Positions 36,430 to 45,452 of a DNA stretch of 64,000 bases are shown in pieces. Below the pieces are notes generated by a model. It ran no database searches. It had not been told where the DNA came from and saw nothing but the letters and a program-made list of their open reading frames with translations. The DNA lies in the NCBI GenBank assembly GCA_029938115.1, contig JAPYOP010000001.1, positions 1-64,000 on the forward strand, in the 5' to 3' direction. The stretch comes from Colwellia sp. GTDB taxonomy: Bacteria > Pseudomonadota > Gammaproteobacteria > Enterobacterales > Alteromonadaceae. The translations under genes and the position numbers were made by a program. Numbering within the stretch: the first letter of the stretch is position 1; the number at the start of each line of letters is the position of its first letter.

Positions 36430-37794
36430 ATGTACGATCCTATGTTAGATGACTCACCCGGCTGTGGCATTGAATATCCCAGCAGTTACTGGGCAGATAT
36501 TTGTGGTGCTAATAAAGGAAATAAGCCCGAAGATGATGGCTCGCTTGAACAAGATATTAATGTTGATGTTGCCATTATAGGCGCAGGTTATACTGGACTT
36601 TCTTGCGCGCTGCACTTAGCGCGAGAGCATGGTATTAAAGCGCATGTATTTGAAGCGAATCAAACAGCTTGGGGTTGTAGCGGAAGAAATGCCGGATTTA
36701 TTTTAAAATCATCGGGAAGAAAAGCCTATTCCACCATGCAAAAACAGTGGGGTGAGGAAGTGATGCGTGGCATCTATAACGAGATGTGCGCAGGTGTTGA
36801 GACAGTTAATAGTTTGATTAATGAAGGAATTGATTGCGACCAGCAAGCCGCTGGTTATATCAAAGTTGCTCATAAGCCAAACATGTTTAAGTCATTACAG
36901 GCGCAAGCAAAGCTACAGCAGCAGATGTTTGGTTATGATGTGCAGGTACTTTCAAAGCAAGAGCTGCATCAAAACTTTATGGCCGATGAAAATGCCTATG
37001 GCGCTATCCGTTATCAAGATGGCTTTGGTTTAAATCCACTTAAACTCGCTTGGGGTTATCAAAAGCTAGCCCGTAAAGCCGGAGTGAAAGTACATACTTC
37101 AACGCCAGTGAGCTTTAGTGAAACTCAGGAAAAAAGTAGAGTATTGCTTACTACGCCTAAAGGCACAGTGAAAGCGAAAAAAGTGGTGATTGCTACTAAT
37201 GGTTATACACCTAAAGGTCTTCATCCTTTAGTGACCAATCGCACTTTACCTGTGCTTTCGCAAATAATCGTAACTGAACCGTTAACCACTGAACAATTAG
37301 CCGCGTGTAATTTTTTAACCAGTAATGTGGTGATGGATACGCGGGCGCTTAAATATTATTATCGAAAATTGCCGGATAATCGCATTCTGTTTGGTGGCCG
37401 AGGCGCTATAACGGGGAAAAATTCCGATGATCCATATTACGCACAACGTCTGTTATCGGTATTGAAAACTAGTTTTCCTGCTTTGCAAAATCTTAAATAT
37501 AACTATGCTTGGTCAGGATGGATTTGTATGGCACTTGATGATTTACCGCATATTTATCAAGGTGAAAAAGGCCGTGTTGATGAACATATTTTTTATGCCA
37601 TGGGTTATTGCGGCAGCGGGGTATCTTTTTCTGTGCAAGCAGGCAAGCGTTTGGCGGAAAAAGTAGCAGGTAAGCCGACACCAAACTTACCTTTATACAA
37701 TAAAGCCTTGCCTAAATTTCCTTTTGCGCCACTTAGAAGAGTGGGTCAGTGGGGGTATTTTCACTATGGAAAAATTAAAGATAATTATTTTTGA
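36430..37794 (+). CDS. FAD-dependent oxidoreductase (DAO family, PuuB-like)
   Basis: A 454-residue flavoenzyme of the D-amino-acid oxidase superfamily. The FAD-binding GAGYTGLSCALHLAREHG (around residues 51-68) is followed by WGCSGRNAGFILKSSG, typical of gamma-glutamylputrescine oxidoreductase and related amine oxidases. The C-terminal part has MGYCGSGVSFSVQAGKRLA, the second FAD contact. No puu or polyamine genes are adjacent, so the substrate is open. It is divergent from the Ig-repeat lipoprotein gene and convergent with the 2-hydroxyacid dehydrogenase. Confidence 0.85.
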   Translation: MYDPMLDDSPGCGIEYPSSYWADICGANKGNKPEDDGSLEQDINVDVAIIGAGYTGLSCALHLAREHGIKAHVFEANQTAWGCSGRNAGFILKSSGRKAYSTMQKQWGEEVMRGIYNEMCAGVETVNSLINEGIDCDQQAAGYIKVAHKPNMFKSLQAQAKLQQQMFGYDVQVLSKQELHQNFMADENAYGAIRYQDGFGLNPLKLAWGYQKLARKAGVKVHTSTPVSFSETQEKSRVLLTTPKGTVKAKKVVIATNGYTPKGLHPLVTNRTLPVLSQIIVTEPLTTEQLAACNFLTSNVVMDTRALKYYYRKLPDNRILFGGRGAITGKNSDDPYYAQRLLSVLKTSFPALQNLKYNYAWSGWICMALDDLPHIYQGEKGRVDEHIFYAMGYCGSGVSFSVQAGKRLAEKVAGKPTPNLPLYNKALPKFPFAPLRRVGQWGYFHYGKIKDNYF

Positions 37795-37801
37795 GGCTAA
37801 G

Positions 37802-38770
37802 TTAGCTGTCCAGTCGATTCAACTTTTTACCACACTTAAACGCAGCAATATTATCACTAAGTAAGTTGATTAGCCTTTGCTGCGCTTCGTTGCTTGCCCA
37901 AGCAATATGAGCGGTGATTTTTAAGTTATCTAAACTTTGCTCTTGTAACGCGACTAATAAAGGGTGATCAGTCGGTGGTGGCTCTTGCTCTAAAACATCC
38001 AAAACAGCATAAGCTATTTGCTTTGTTTGTAGTGCCACCAACAAATCTTTGCTTTTAACCAGTGCGCCACGGGCTGTATTGATTAGCATGGCATTAGGTT
38101 TCATTTTTTCGAGCGTATCAGTATTAATTATGTTTGTAGTGTCGATAGTTTGTGGGCAATGCAAGCTGAGAACATCGGCTTCTGCTATAACCTTTGAAAA
38201 AGCAATTCTACCTGTTCTGGTCATTGCTGAATAAGGTCGTTCGCTGATCAAAATATTCATACCAAAAGCTTCTGCTAGTTTAGCTACCGCTTTTCCTAAA
38301 CTGCCATAACCAACAATGCCTAAGGTTTTCCCCCCAAGCTCTGTAATGGCATTGCCGTGATAACAAAAAGTATCGCTTTTTTGCCAAAGTCCTTGCTCAG
38401 TATTCGCATTGTGGTGATGGGTTTGTTGATAATATTCGAGTATTTGCGCCAATACATATTGAGCCACTGAATTTCCTGCATAGCCACTGACATTGGTTAC
38501 GGCTATATTGAGTTTTGCTGCTGATTCAATATCAACATTGTTGTAACCTGTGGCGGCAATGCAAATAAGTTTTACTTGAGGAAGTTGAGCTAATGTTTCA
38601 GCACTAAATGCTACCTTGTTAGTGATCACGATCTCAGCGTTTTGGCAGCGTTCAAGTATTTGCTCACTTGTGGTGGTTGAGTAGCAAGTTAACTTAGTAA
38701 CTTGCTGTGCAACGGTAGCCAAAGATATATTTGAACTAAAGGTCTGGTTATCTAAAAATACGGCGTGCAT
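37802..38770 (-). CDS. D-2-hydroxyacid dehydrogenase (NAD-dependent)
   Basis: A 322-residue oxidoreductase that would interconvert a 2-keto acid and D-2-hydroxy acid. The NAD-binding LGIVGYGSLGKAVAKLAEAFG lies around residues 148-168 (given here in part as GYGSLG). The catalytic arginine is in NTARGALV and the histidine in ITAHIAWAS. The pattern YAGNSVAQYVLAQIL is like hydroxypyruvate/glycerate dehydrogenases of the HprA group. The ends of this gene and the FAD oxidoreductase are seven bases apart, tail to tail. Confidence 0.87.
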   Translation of the reverse strand: MHAVFLDNQTFSSNISLATVAQQVTKLTCYSTTTSEQILERCQNAEIVITNKVAFSAETLAQLPQVKLICIAATGYNNVDIESAAKLNIAVTNVSGYAGNSVAQYVLAQILEYYQQTHHHNANTEQGLWQKSDTFCYHGNAITELGGKTLGIVGYGSLGKAVAKLAEAFGMNILISERPYSAMTRTGRIAFSKVIAEADVLSLHCPQTIDTTNIINTDTLEKMKPNAMLINTARGALVKSKDLLVALQTKQIAYAVLDVLEQEPPPTDHPLLVALQEQSLDNLKITAHIAWASNEAQQRLINLLSDNIAAFKCGKKLNRLDS

Positions 38771-38886
38771 AGTGGCTTTTCAAAAAACAAAAGAATAGTT
38801 TAAAGAGCGGTATTGTTAGTTGCAAGAGAAAGTTGCCTTAGAAACTTGGTCAGCTTATCGCTCGCAACTATTTACTCGAAACTAAC

Positions 38887-40092
38887 TTATCCTGGTCTGC
38901 CGTCTTTTCTGGCACTCATCAACATTGGCGCATAAGTTACCACGAATATACCAAAAGCAAGTAACCAAAATGTGCCACTAATATCGATAAATAGTAATGT
39001 TTTTTCAGGTAATACCCAAGGACCAAGTGAGCGAACTAATGCGGCTAAGGTGATCAGTACATAGGCAAGAGTCATGGATTTTGGTGGTGATAACGGGCGA
39101 CCAGTGTGCCCTAAAGATACTCTTGATATCATTGCCAAAATTAAACCGCCCATGCCGCCAACAGTTAATAAATGCCAAATATGATTGTTTGGTATTTCAG
39201 GTACTAAATAAGCTAAGCCTAAAGCAATTAAACCATAAGCAATAAATTTGATAGAAACATGAATAGACCATAATAATGGCACACCCAACGTGATCCACGG
39301 TCGCCATCTTAACCAACGCATTGTTTGGAAAATGCCTGCGATAATTAATAACACACCAAAAAAGGTTTCAGAAAAATCAATCACAGGTTGTAATAATAGT
39401 GAAAACATCGCAATGCCTAAACTACCATTAGTTACTTTATCTAACCAAGGTAATGGCTCTGCTTTGGGTGTTTGTGTGCCATTGGCGGTAAACATTGGGG
39501 TAACGCGACCTGCCATTACCGACATTAAAAATATCACTAACATAACACCGGTATAAGCAGCGAAAGTTACGGTAAAGGTTTGTGGATAATAAATAGCAAG
39601 GTGCATTTCTAAGTTGGAGAGGGTAAATAGCAGTAATAAAGGCACAAAGAATAAATTTCTATACTGCTTAATGGCAACAATAGGCTTGCCCAAAACAAAA
39701 GCAACAACCGGTAAAAAGCTTAAGTCAACAACGGTTGTTAGTGCTTCACCTAACAGATTAGGCACGAGTACAGCCACTCTGCCTGCTAACCAAAGTAAAA
39801 ACAATATCAGTAATGTGCTGCCTTGAGCGCCACGTACACCGGTCCAGTTTTGTACAGCGGTAAGTAAAAAGCCAGCAATAATCGCGCAGCCAAAACCAAA
39901 GATCATTTCATGAATATGCCACCAATAACCGCCACCTAAAGGCGATAAACTGATTGTGCCCTTATACATTAATAACCAAAGTGTTATCGCAACAATACTG
40001 AAAAGTGCGCCACTAAGAAAAAAAGGACGAAAACCTAAACGTAATAAGGGGGTGATTTTTTGTTCTTTTTGCAAGTCAGTTATTTGCATCAT
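38887..40092 (-). CDS. nnrS: NnrS family membrane protein
   Basis: A 401-residue integral membrane protein with about 12 hydrophobic segments. LLRLGFRPFFLSGALFS at the N-terminus, GGYWWHIHEMIFGFG and the late HLLTVGGMGGLILAMISRVSLGHTGR are NnrS hallmarks; the histidines are thought to bind haem and copper. Family members protect against nitric-oxide stress and are often regulated by NO or low oxygen. An in-frame ATG 12 codons upstream lacks a ribosome-binding site; AAGG sits seven bases before the chosen ATG. No denitrification gene is in the window. An FNR/DNR-like half palindrome lies upstream. Confidence 0.88.
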   Translation of the reverse strand: MMQITDLQKEQKITPLLRLGFRPFFLSGALFSIVAITLWLLMYKGTISLSPLGGGYWWHIHEMIFGFGCAIIAGFLLTAVQNWTGVRGAQGSTLLILFLLWLAGRVAVLVPNLLGEALTTVVDLSFLPVVAFVLGKPIVAIKQYRNLFFVPLLLLFTLSNLEMHLAIYYPQTFTVTFAAYTGVMLVIFLMSVMAGRVTPMFTANGTQTPKAEPLPWLDKVTNGSLGIAMFSLLLQPVIDFSETFFGVLLIIAGIFQTMRWLRWRPWITLGVPLLWSIHVSIKFIAYGLIALGLAYLVPEIPNNHIWHLLTVGGMGGLILAMISRVSLGHTGRPLSPPKSMTLAYVLITLAALVRSLGPWVLPEKTLLFIDISGTFWLLAFGIFVVTYAPMLMSARKDGRPG

Positions 40093-40159
40093 GATTGTAC
40101 CTTGTAAAATGCCTGAAAAATTTAACAAGGTTATTGTAATGAAATGCTTTTAAATTTGC

Positions 40160-40173
40160 TCGTTTTAGATCAA
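40160..40173 (-). promoter_or_regulatory. Weak FNR/DNR-like site upstream of nnrS
   Basis: The minus strand reads TTGATCTAAAACGA: one perfect half-site TTGAT, four bases, and a poor second half (AACGA in place of ATCAA). It lies about 70 bases upstream of the nnrS start. nnrS genes are often under FNR/DNR or NsrR control. The match alone is weak. Confidence 0.25.
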
Positions 40174-40282
40174 TAAAAAGCGCTAGGCTGGTCTAATTTG
40201 TGTCCGAATTTTAGCTTTTGCTGGTAATCTACGAAACTTGCGGTATATTCTTAATGACTGTTCACAATTAAGAAATGTTTAA

Positions 40283-41176
40283 ATGGATATTAAGAACAAC
40301 TTAATCCACTCTTACTTATCATATTTTAAAGGCATAAGGTTTGATAGTTCTCTACTGCTGAAGTTAGTCTTTATAGCTATTGCCGCTTATTTGCTTGTTG
40401 ATAAATTTAATCAAGCTGAACAGCTTGAAATGGTAAGCTTGGACTATATTAAAGACCCCAAGATCAATGATATTTATTTTTTAGACTTTAGGTTGTTAAG
40501 TACCGCCCTAAGACCGAAAGAAAAATATCGTCTAGCTAAAGTAGTTGATATTACTGGCGATGTTGTAACACTATTGTACGGTAATATTTTCTATTTAAGG
40601 CAGCAGTCTCTTAAAGATAGTATTCGATATGGACAATTAAGATATCGAAAATATTTTGAATCTAAGCGTTATGATTTTAACTTTGAAAAGATCAATAGTA
40701 TGTGGCAGTCAGGTGCCATTTATTTAGTGAAACGGCCCGTTCTCGATAGATTGTATGGTAATTATGTTAGTCTTGAGAAGGAAGAATACAACTCAGATTT
40801 ATTCATTCCAGGTAAGCGAGAAAACTTATCAGCAAGTTCATTTTTAAAATCAAACTATATAGAAGATAACTTAAATCAAGCTTTTGATTTGTTCCAGCAA
40901 TCTTCACAATTAGGTTTTGCAAAAGGGCAAGTGAATTTAGCGCAAATGTATTTAAACGGTCAGCATGTTGAAAAAAACTTACCTCAAGCATTATTTTGGT
41001 TTGAACAAGCTGCGGTTCAAAGCTATAAGCCGGCAATTCTTAAATACGTTATTGTTTGTGAACAAGTTCCGTCTTGTGATATAGCTGCTTTTTACCAATT
41101 GTTAATCTCAGCCGGCGTTAATATCAAAGTGAGAGAGATGAAGGTGAAATTATCATCTTCATCCACTAAAAACTAA
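40283..41176 (+). CDS. Membrane-anchored Sel1-repeat protein
   Basis: A 297-residue protein with one hydrophobic segment near the N-terminus (LLKLVFIAIAAYLLVD, about residues 25-40). The region after it has no recognised domain. Near residues 195-255 are two Sel1-like repeats (QAFDLFQQSSQLGFAKGQ with LAQMYLNGQHVEKNL, and QALFWFEQAAVQSYKPA), which usually mediate protein-protein contacts. It is divergent from nnrS and 173 bp upstream of the oligopeptidase gene. The specific role is unknown. Confidence 0.75.
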   Translation: MDIKNNLIHSYLSYFKGIRFDSSLLLKLVFIAIAAYLLVDKFNQAEQLEMVSLDYIKDPKINDIYFLDFRLLSTALRPKEKYRLAKVVDITGDVVTLLYGNIFYLRQQSLKDSIRYGQLRYRKYFESKRYDFNFEKINSMWQSGAIYLVKRPVLDRLYGNYVSLEKEEYNSDLFIPGKRENLSASSFLKSNYIEDNLNQAFDLFQQSSQLGFAKGQVNLAQMYLNGQHVEKNLPQALFWFEQAAVQSYKPAILKYVIVCEQVPSCDIAAFYQLLISAGVNIKVREMKVKLSSSSTKN

Positions 41177-41349
41177 CAGTTAAACGATTGAAATAAGTTT
41201 AGCTGCTTGCTATTTAGGATGAATACCATTTCAAAGTATTTCTTTATCGAGTGAACCTTGTTAATGTAATGTTAACTCAATAGCGATGATTTTTGATTAA
41301 GCGAAAATTACCACTATTGTACCGTTAACACGTTAGTTAGAGATTAATT

Positions 41350-43563
41350 ATGAAAAAAACATTAGTATCCACAGTTTTATTATCAAGCCTTTTAATGTCT
41401 TGTACGGGTGAGAACAACGCTGTCGAAAGTCAGACTGTTGAAAATGCAACATCAAAAATAGATAAAGCAGAAACAAAAGTTGTCGCAAACAGCAGTGAAG
41501 TTGAACAAGCCAAAGCATTGTTACTTGCTAAATGGCAAGGGCCTTATCAAGGTGTACCTGCGTTTGATCAAGTTTCACTTATTGGTTTAATTCCAGCTAT
41601 TGAAGAAGGTATGAAAATTAATCTTGCTGAAGTTGAAGCTATAGCCAGCAGCACTGAAGCACCAACTTTTGAAAATACTATTGTTGCCATGGAAAGAACA
41701 GGCGATGACTTAGGACGAGTATTTTCTTACTGGGGCATTTGGAGCTCAAATCAATCGTCACCAGAGTTTCGTGAAATTCAAGCTGAAATGGCACCGAAAC
41801 TTTCCGCTTTTTTCTCTAAAATCAATCAAAATGAAAAATTATTTGCTCGCGTACAATCGGTTTATAAAAGTGATGAAATTAAAGGCTTAACGCTTGAACA
41901 ACAGCGTTTAGTACATTTAACTTACAATGGTTTTGCGCGTAATGGAGCAACGTTAGCAGGAGATGCTAAAAAACGCTACGCCGACATTAACCAAAAGTTA
42001 GCTGGATTACACACTAAATTTGGTAATAATGTTTTAGCTGATGAAGAAAGCTATGTGCTTTATTTAACTAAAGATCAGCTAGGTGGTTTATCAGAATCTA
42101 TTGTTACTGCCGCTGCATCTGCCGCAGAAGATCGTGAGCATAAAGGTGAATATGCCATCACCAATACTCGCTCATCAATGGACCCATTTTTAACTTATTC
42201 TACCGAGCGTAAACTTCGCCAACATGTGTGGAATAGCTATTATAACCGTGGTAACAATGGTGATGAATTTGATAACAACGCCTTAATTGCTGAAATTTTA
42301 CAACTTCGTCATGAACGTGTTCAGCTTTTAGGTTATAAAAACTATGCATCTTGGCGTCTTGAAGACCGAATGGCTAAGTCTCCAGAAAATGCGATTAAGT
42401 TAATGGAAGGTGTATGGCCTGCGGCAATTGCACGTGTTGACGAAGAAGTTGCTGACATGCTTGTTATTGGCAAAGCCCAAGATGGTATCGAGAAAATTGA
42501 GCCATGGGATTACCGTTTTTATGCTGAGAAAGTGCGTAAAGATAAATACAACCTAGACTCTAATGAAGTTAAAGAATACCTTCAGTTAAATAAGCTACGT
42601 GAAGCAATGTTTTATGTTGCAGGTCGTTTATTCAACTTTGAATTTAGTGAAATTAAGGATGGCTCAGTACCTGTATTTAATGCTGATGTGCGCGTTTGGG
42701 AAGTTACTGATAAAACTTCAAACGAACATATTGGTTTATGGTATTTAGACCCGTTTGCACGTAAAGGAAAACGTTCTGGTGCTTGGGCAACGACGTATCG
42801 TAGTTACACTACCTTTGACGGTAAGAAAAATGTTCTTTCATCTAACAACTCTAACTTCAGTAAAGGTGTTGATGGTCAACCAACATTGATTTCATGGTCT
42901 GATGCAGAAACGTATTTCCATGAGTTTGGTCATGCTTTGCATTTCTTATCATCAAAAGTGACTTACCCTACGCTGAATGGTGGCGTGCGTGATTATACTG
43001 AATTTCAATCGCAGTTATTAGAGCACTGGTTATCTACAGATGATGTTATCAATAACTACTTGGTACATTACAAAACAGGCAAACCTATGCCTGCTGATTT
43101 AATTGCCAAAATTAAACAAGCGGCGACGTTTAATCAAGGTTTCAAAACCACAGAGTATTTAGCCTCAGCCCTTGTAGATATGAAGTTTCACACTGTTGAC
43201 CCTACCGGAATTGACACCCAAAAATTTGAGCATGATACGTTAGCTGCTTTGAATATGCCTGATCAAATAGTGATGCGTCATCGCTCAACACAGTTTGGTC
43301 ATGTATTTAGCGGCGAAGGTTACTCTTCAAGTTATTATGGTTACATGTGGGCTGAAGTATTAACGGCTGATGCGGCTGAAGCTTTTGCTCAATCGTCAGG
43401 CGGTTTCTACGACAAAGACGTTGCGGCTAAATTAGTTGAGCACTTATTTAGTGTTCGTAATGCGGTTGACCCAGCTGATGCATACCGTGCCTTTAGAGGT
43501 CGTAATGCTGATGTAAAAGCGTTGATGCGCGATAGAGGTTTTCCTGTTACAAGTAGCGACTAG
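41350..43563 (+). CDS. M3-family metallopeptidase (Dcp/oligopeptidase A-like lipoprotein)
   Basis: Zinc peptidase of 737 residues with a lipoprotein signal ending LLMSC (Cys18), so anchored in the cell envelope. The zinc site is HEFGHALH (His524, Glu525, His528), and the C-terminal SSYYGYMWAEVLTADAAEAF block is typical of peptidyl-dipeptidase Dcp. It would clip dipeptides or small fragments from peptides in the periplasm. E. coli Dcp and OpdA are not lipoproteins; secreted lipoprotein versions are common in Alteromonadales. A hairpin terminator follows. Confidence 0.92.
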   Translation: MKKTLVSTVLLSSLLMSCTGENNAVESQTVENATSKIDKAETKVVANSSEVEQAKALLLAKWQGPYQGVPAFDQVSLIGLIPAIEEGMKINLAEVEAIASSTEAPTFENTIVAMERTGDDLGRVFSYWGIWSSNQSSPEFREIQAEMAPKLSAFFSKINQNEKLFARVQSVYKSDEIKGLTLEQQRLVHLTYNGFARNGATLAGDAKKRYADINQKLAGLHTKFGNNVLADEESYVLYLTKDQLGGLSESIVTAAASAAEDREHKGEYAITNTRSSMDPFLTYSTERKLRQHVWNSYYNRGNNGDEFDNNALIAEILQLRHERVQLLGYKNYASWRLEDRMAKSPENAIKLMEGVWPAAIARVDEEVADMLVIGKAQDGIEKIEPWDYRFYAEKVRKDKYNLDSNEVKEYLQLNKLREAMFYVAGRLFNFEFSEIKDGSVPVFNADVRVWEVTDKTSNEHIGLWYLDPFARKGKRSGAWATTYRSYTTFDGKKNVLSSNNSNFSKGVDGQPTLISWSDAETYFHEFGHALHFLSSKVTYPTLNGGVRDYTEFQSQLLEHWLSTDDVINNYLVHYKTGKPMPADLIAKIKQAATFNQGFKTTEYLASALVDMKFHTVDPTGIDTQKFEHDTLAALNMPDQIVMRHRSTQFGHVFSGEGYSSSYYGYMWAEVLTADAAEAFAQSSGGFYDKDVAAKLVEHLFSVRNAVDPADAYRAFRGRNADVKALMRDRGFPVTSSD

Positions 43564-43572
43564 GTTTATTTA

Positions 43573-43616
43573 AACACTGTAGTTGGGCACATACTTTTGT
43601 GCTCAGCGACAGTGTT
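43573..43616 (+). terminator. Hairpin terminator after the M3 peptidase gene
   Basis: AACACTGT (43573-43580) pairs with ACAGTGTT (43609-43616), with an inner GCAC/GTGC stem, followed by TATTTT. Confidence 0.6.
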
Positions 43617-43782
43617 TATTTTGGTGTTCGTCGTGCTATCAATAAAATCAATAAAGACAAAAATACTTAACTTTTACTTTTGCTCCATCGTCGCATTTCT
43701 CAACTGAAACGTGAGGCGATATTGCTTTTATTTTTCGTCCTTATTGAGGTATATGTATTTCCCTAACCTAGGAGAATTATTT

Positions 43783-44166
43783 ATGATCAATCCTTTTCAT
43801 TTATCTTTTGTTGTACCAAATAAGGAAGTTGCTCGATCATTTTATGTTGGAGTTTTGGATTGTTCATTAGGACGAGATAATGAAACTTGGTTTGATATAT
43901 TATTTTTTGGTCATCAGTTAACTATTCATCAAGCTTCTGAGAAAAATCCTGCATTTCAAATAAATCATTTTGGACCTATTTTAAACAAAAAAGAATGGCT
44001 AAATGTAATACAAAAATGTGAACATAATAATATAGAAATTATTCTATCGCCCACTATAAAAAACATAGAAAAAGAAGATGAATCTGGCAAATTTATAGTC
44101 AAAGATCCATGCGGAAATATTATTGAATTTAAATATTATGCTAACTTTAATAAAACAGTAGGTTAG
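43783..44166 (+). CDS. VOC-family (glyoxalase/dioxygenase-fold) protein
   Basis: A 127-residue single-module VOC protein. INPFHLSFVVPNKEVARSFYVGVLDC at the N-terminus (given in part) carries the first metal-ligand histidine; GNIIEFKYY at the end carries the usual Glu ligand. An in-frame start 24 codons upstream exists, but AGGAG sits correctly before this ATG. Its AT content seems higher than that of its neighbours. It is the first of several small genes separated by attC-like sequences. Reaction unknown. Confidence 0.75.
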   Translation: MINPFHLSFVVPNKEVARSFYVGVLDCSLGRDNETWFDILFFGHQLTIHQASEKNPAFQINHFGPILNKKEWLNVIQKCEHNNIEIILSPTIKNIEKEDESGKFIVKDPCGNIIEFKYYANFNKTVG

Positions 44167-44279
44167 AGATGATAGTTAGTTTAGCTAAAACCGAAAAATA
44201 AATATCTAACTGCTTTAATCTTATCTCTGAATTACGACAGTATTTAACTTTAACTGACTTTATCAGTAGGGTGAAAAAA

Positions 44280-44447
44280 ATGTCGAAATTTGCAGATTAT
44301 GAATTGGTCAACTTAAATGATAGTGGCATTAAAGCTGTAGCTGGAATCAAAGTGTCTGAGTGGTTGCACTCAGGACGTTATCTTTTAATTGGTTCGTGTT
44401 CACTAACAGTTTGTTCAACATATGTTTTTAAGTTGTCTCTAAACTGA
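44280..44447 (+). CDS. Small hypothetical ORF, possibly a gene remnant
   Basis: A 55-codon ORF beginning MSKFADYELVNLNDSGIKAV with AGGGTG just upstream. The first 35 residues look like a real protein start; the tail (SLTVCSTYVFKLSLN) does not. It may be a truncated cassette gene. No homolog is recognised. Confidence 0.35.
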   Translation: MSKFADYELVNLNDSGIKAVAGIKVSEWLHSGRYLLIGSCSLTVCSTYVFKLSLN

Positions 44448-44520
44448 TTTACGCTTATGCTATCCATAATTAACTCACTATTCATGTACGGTATTGTTGT
44501 ACACTGTAGTTTAAGCAATA

Positions 44521-44613
44521 TAACAAGGCAATTCTGTCTGACACAAACCGTTGGTTCCGCTCGTTCCTCGCAGCTTTAGCCAACGATTATAGTCATTTAT
44601 TGTGGTGCTATAG
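44521..44613 (+). repeat. attC-like (integron cassette recombination site) relic 1
   Basis: The segment starts TAACAAGGCAATTCTGTC, has a central stem CGTTGG (44549-44554) with CCAACG (44580-44585) around GTTCCGCTCGTTCC, and ends TTATTGTGGTGCTATAG. This resembles attC sites of marine gammaproteobacteria, which begin TAACAAGGC, have a GTTGGCT...AGCCAAC core and end TTATTGGGGCGTTAT. The right end has lost the exact GTTRRRY core, so it is probably inactive. Confidence 0.5.
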
Positions 44614-44685
44614 GTTTAAGACGTTAGTATTACAGAGCATGTTCATGTATCTGCTCCTAGATAATTTTAAAGGAATATATGAAGT

Positions 44686-44895
44686 ATGAGTATTAATAAC
44701 AAAAGTACCAAGTTACCGTTTAATGTTCGGGTATTATTAGGTGTTTTCGCGATACCTTCACTGTTTCTTGCGTACATGGTTGCTACGATGGCAATAAATG
44801 GCGATTACCAAAAAATCGATTATTTCGAATGGGTTTATTCACTGATTGGTTTTCTTGCCGCATATATAGCATTAACCGGAAAGCGACTCTTTTAG
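44686..44895 (+). CDS. Small two-helix membrane protein
   Basis: A 69-residue protein with two hydrophobic segments (VRVLLGVFAIPSLFLAYMVA and YSLIGFLAAYIALTG) joined by a short acidic loop. AAAGGA lies a little far upstream. It sits between attC-like relics 1 and 2, as a cassette gene would. No homolog recognised; function unknown. Confidence 0.55.
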   Translation: MSINNKSTKLPFNVRVLLGVFAIPSLFLAYMVATMAINGDYQKIDYFEWVYSLIGFLAAYIALTGKRLF

Positions 44896-44930
44896 CCAAC
44901 AATATTTTACTTACCATTTAGGCGTTAGAT
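44894..44930 (+). repeat. attC-like relic 2 (right half)
   Basis: AGCCAACAATATTTTACTTA followed by CCATTTAGGCGTTAGAT. The core GTTAGAT fits the GTTRRRY integrase consensus, and the preceding AGCCAAC matches the inner arm seen in the two other sites. The left half would overlap the end of the preceding small gene and is poor. Confidence 0.4.
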
Positions 44931-44949
44931 GTTTTCAATAGGTTTGAGT

Positions 44950-45336
44950 ATGAATCAAATTAGAGGTTTTGTTTTTTCAATTATAATAGTCATTATTATA
45001 TTTGTGGCTTCAGCAGTAGCTGCGGGAATACTTGCCGGTTTGGCTGATGTTTGGAAAAAACCAATCATTGGTGCTGTCGCTGCTTTTTGTGTTGTTATTG
45101 CGGGTTATGTTACAGCACCCAGCCATAAACAAGCCGCTTCAGCTATTTGGCTAATTATAGGAGCTGTTTCAGCTTGGGTTTTAGCCGGTGATTCATATTA
45201 TCCAGAAGATTATGAACATGCATATCAACTTACAATCATTCCTTTGCTGGCAACCTATCTAAGCGGCTTATTTGCTTTATTATTATGCTTGGTGTGGCAC
45301 AAAAAACATCACACGAAAATAAACAAGGACAGGTAA
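44950..45336 (+). CDS. Hypothetical four-helix membrane protein
   Basis: A 128-residue protein, mostly hydrophobic, with four predicted transmembrane segments (FSIIIVIIIFVASAVAAGIL; PIIGAVAAFCVVIAGYV; AASAIWLIIGAVSAWVLAG; IIPLLATYLSGLFALLLCLV) and a basic histidine-lysine tail. An ATG seven codons upstream falls inside the attC-like core; this ATG has AGG at proper spacing. No family is recognised. Position between two attC-like relics suggests a cassette gene. Confidence 0.6.
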   Translation: MNQIRGFVFSIIIVIIIFVASAVAAGILAGLADVWKKPIIGAVAAFCVVIAGYVTAPSHKQAASAIWLIIGAVSAWVLAGDSYYPEDYEHAYQLTIIPLLATYLSGLFALLLCLVWHKKHHTKINKDR

Positions 45337-45406
45337 CTGTTGGCTTTTGCTCCTTGTTGCTTATTTAAGCCAACTAATTAGCCACCCATTAACTGGGGGC
45401 TTTGTA
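45321..45406 (+). repeat. attC-like relic 3
   Basis: AACAAGGACAGGTAACT leads into GTTGGCTT (45339-45346), a loop TTGCTCCTTGTTGCTTATTT, and AAGCCAAC (45367-45374). Then comes TAATTAGCCACCCATTAACT and GGGGGCTTTGTA. The arms are perfect complements. The end resembles GGGGCGTTAT but is decayed. It begins within the 3' end of the upstream membrane-protein gene. Confidence 0.5.
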
Positions 45407-45452
45407 GATTTAATCGACTGAGGTCGACTTGTTTTATAACTAGGAGAAATAC

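Noticed and set aside
40144-40160. Possible NsrR site upstream of nnrS (ATGCTTTTAAATTTGCT)
   Set aside because: Only the left half fits the dyad consensus; the right half fails, so it is not reported as a feature.
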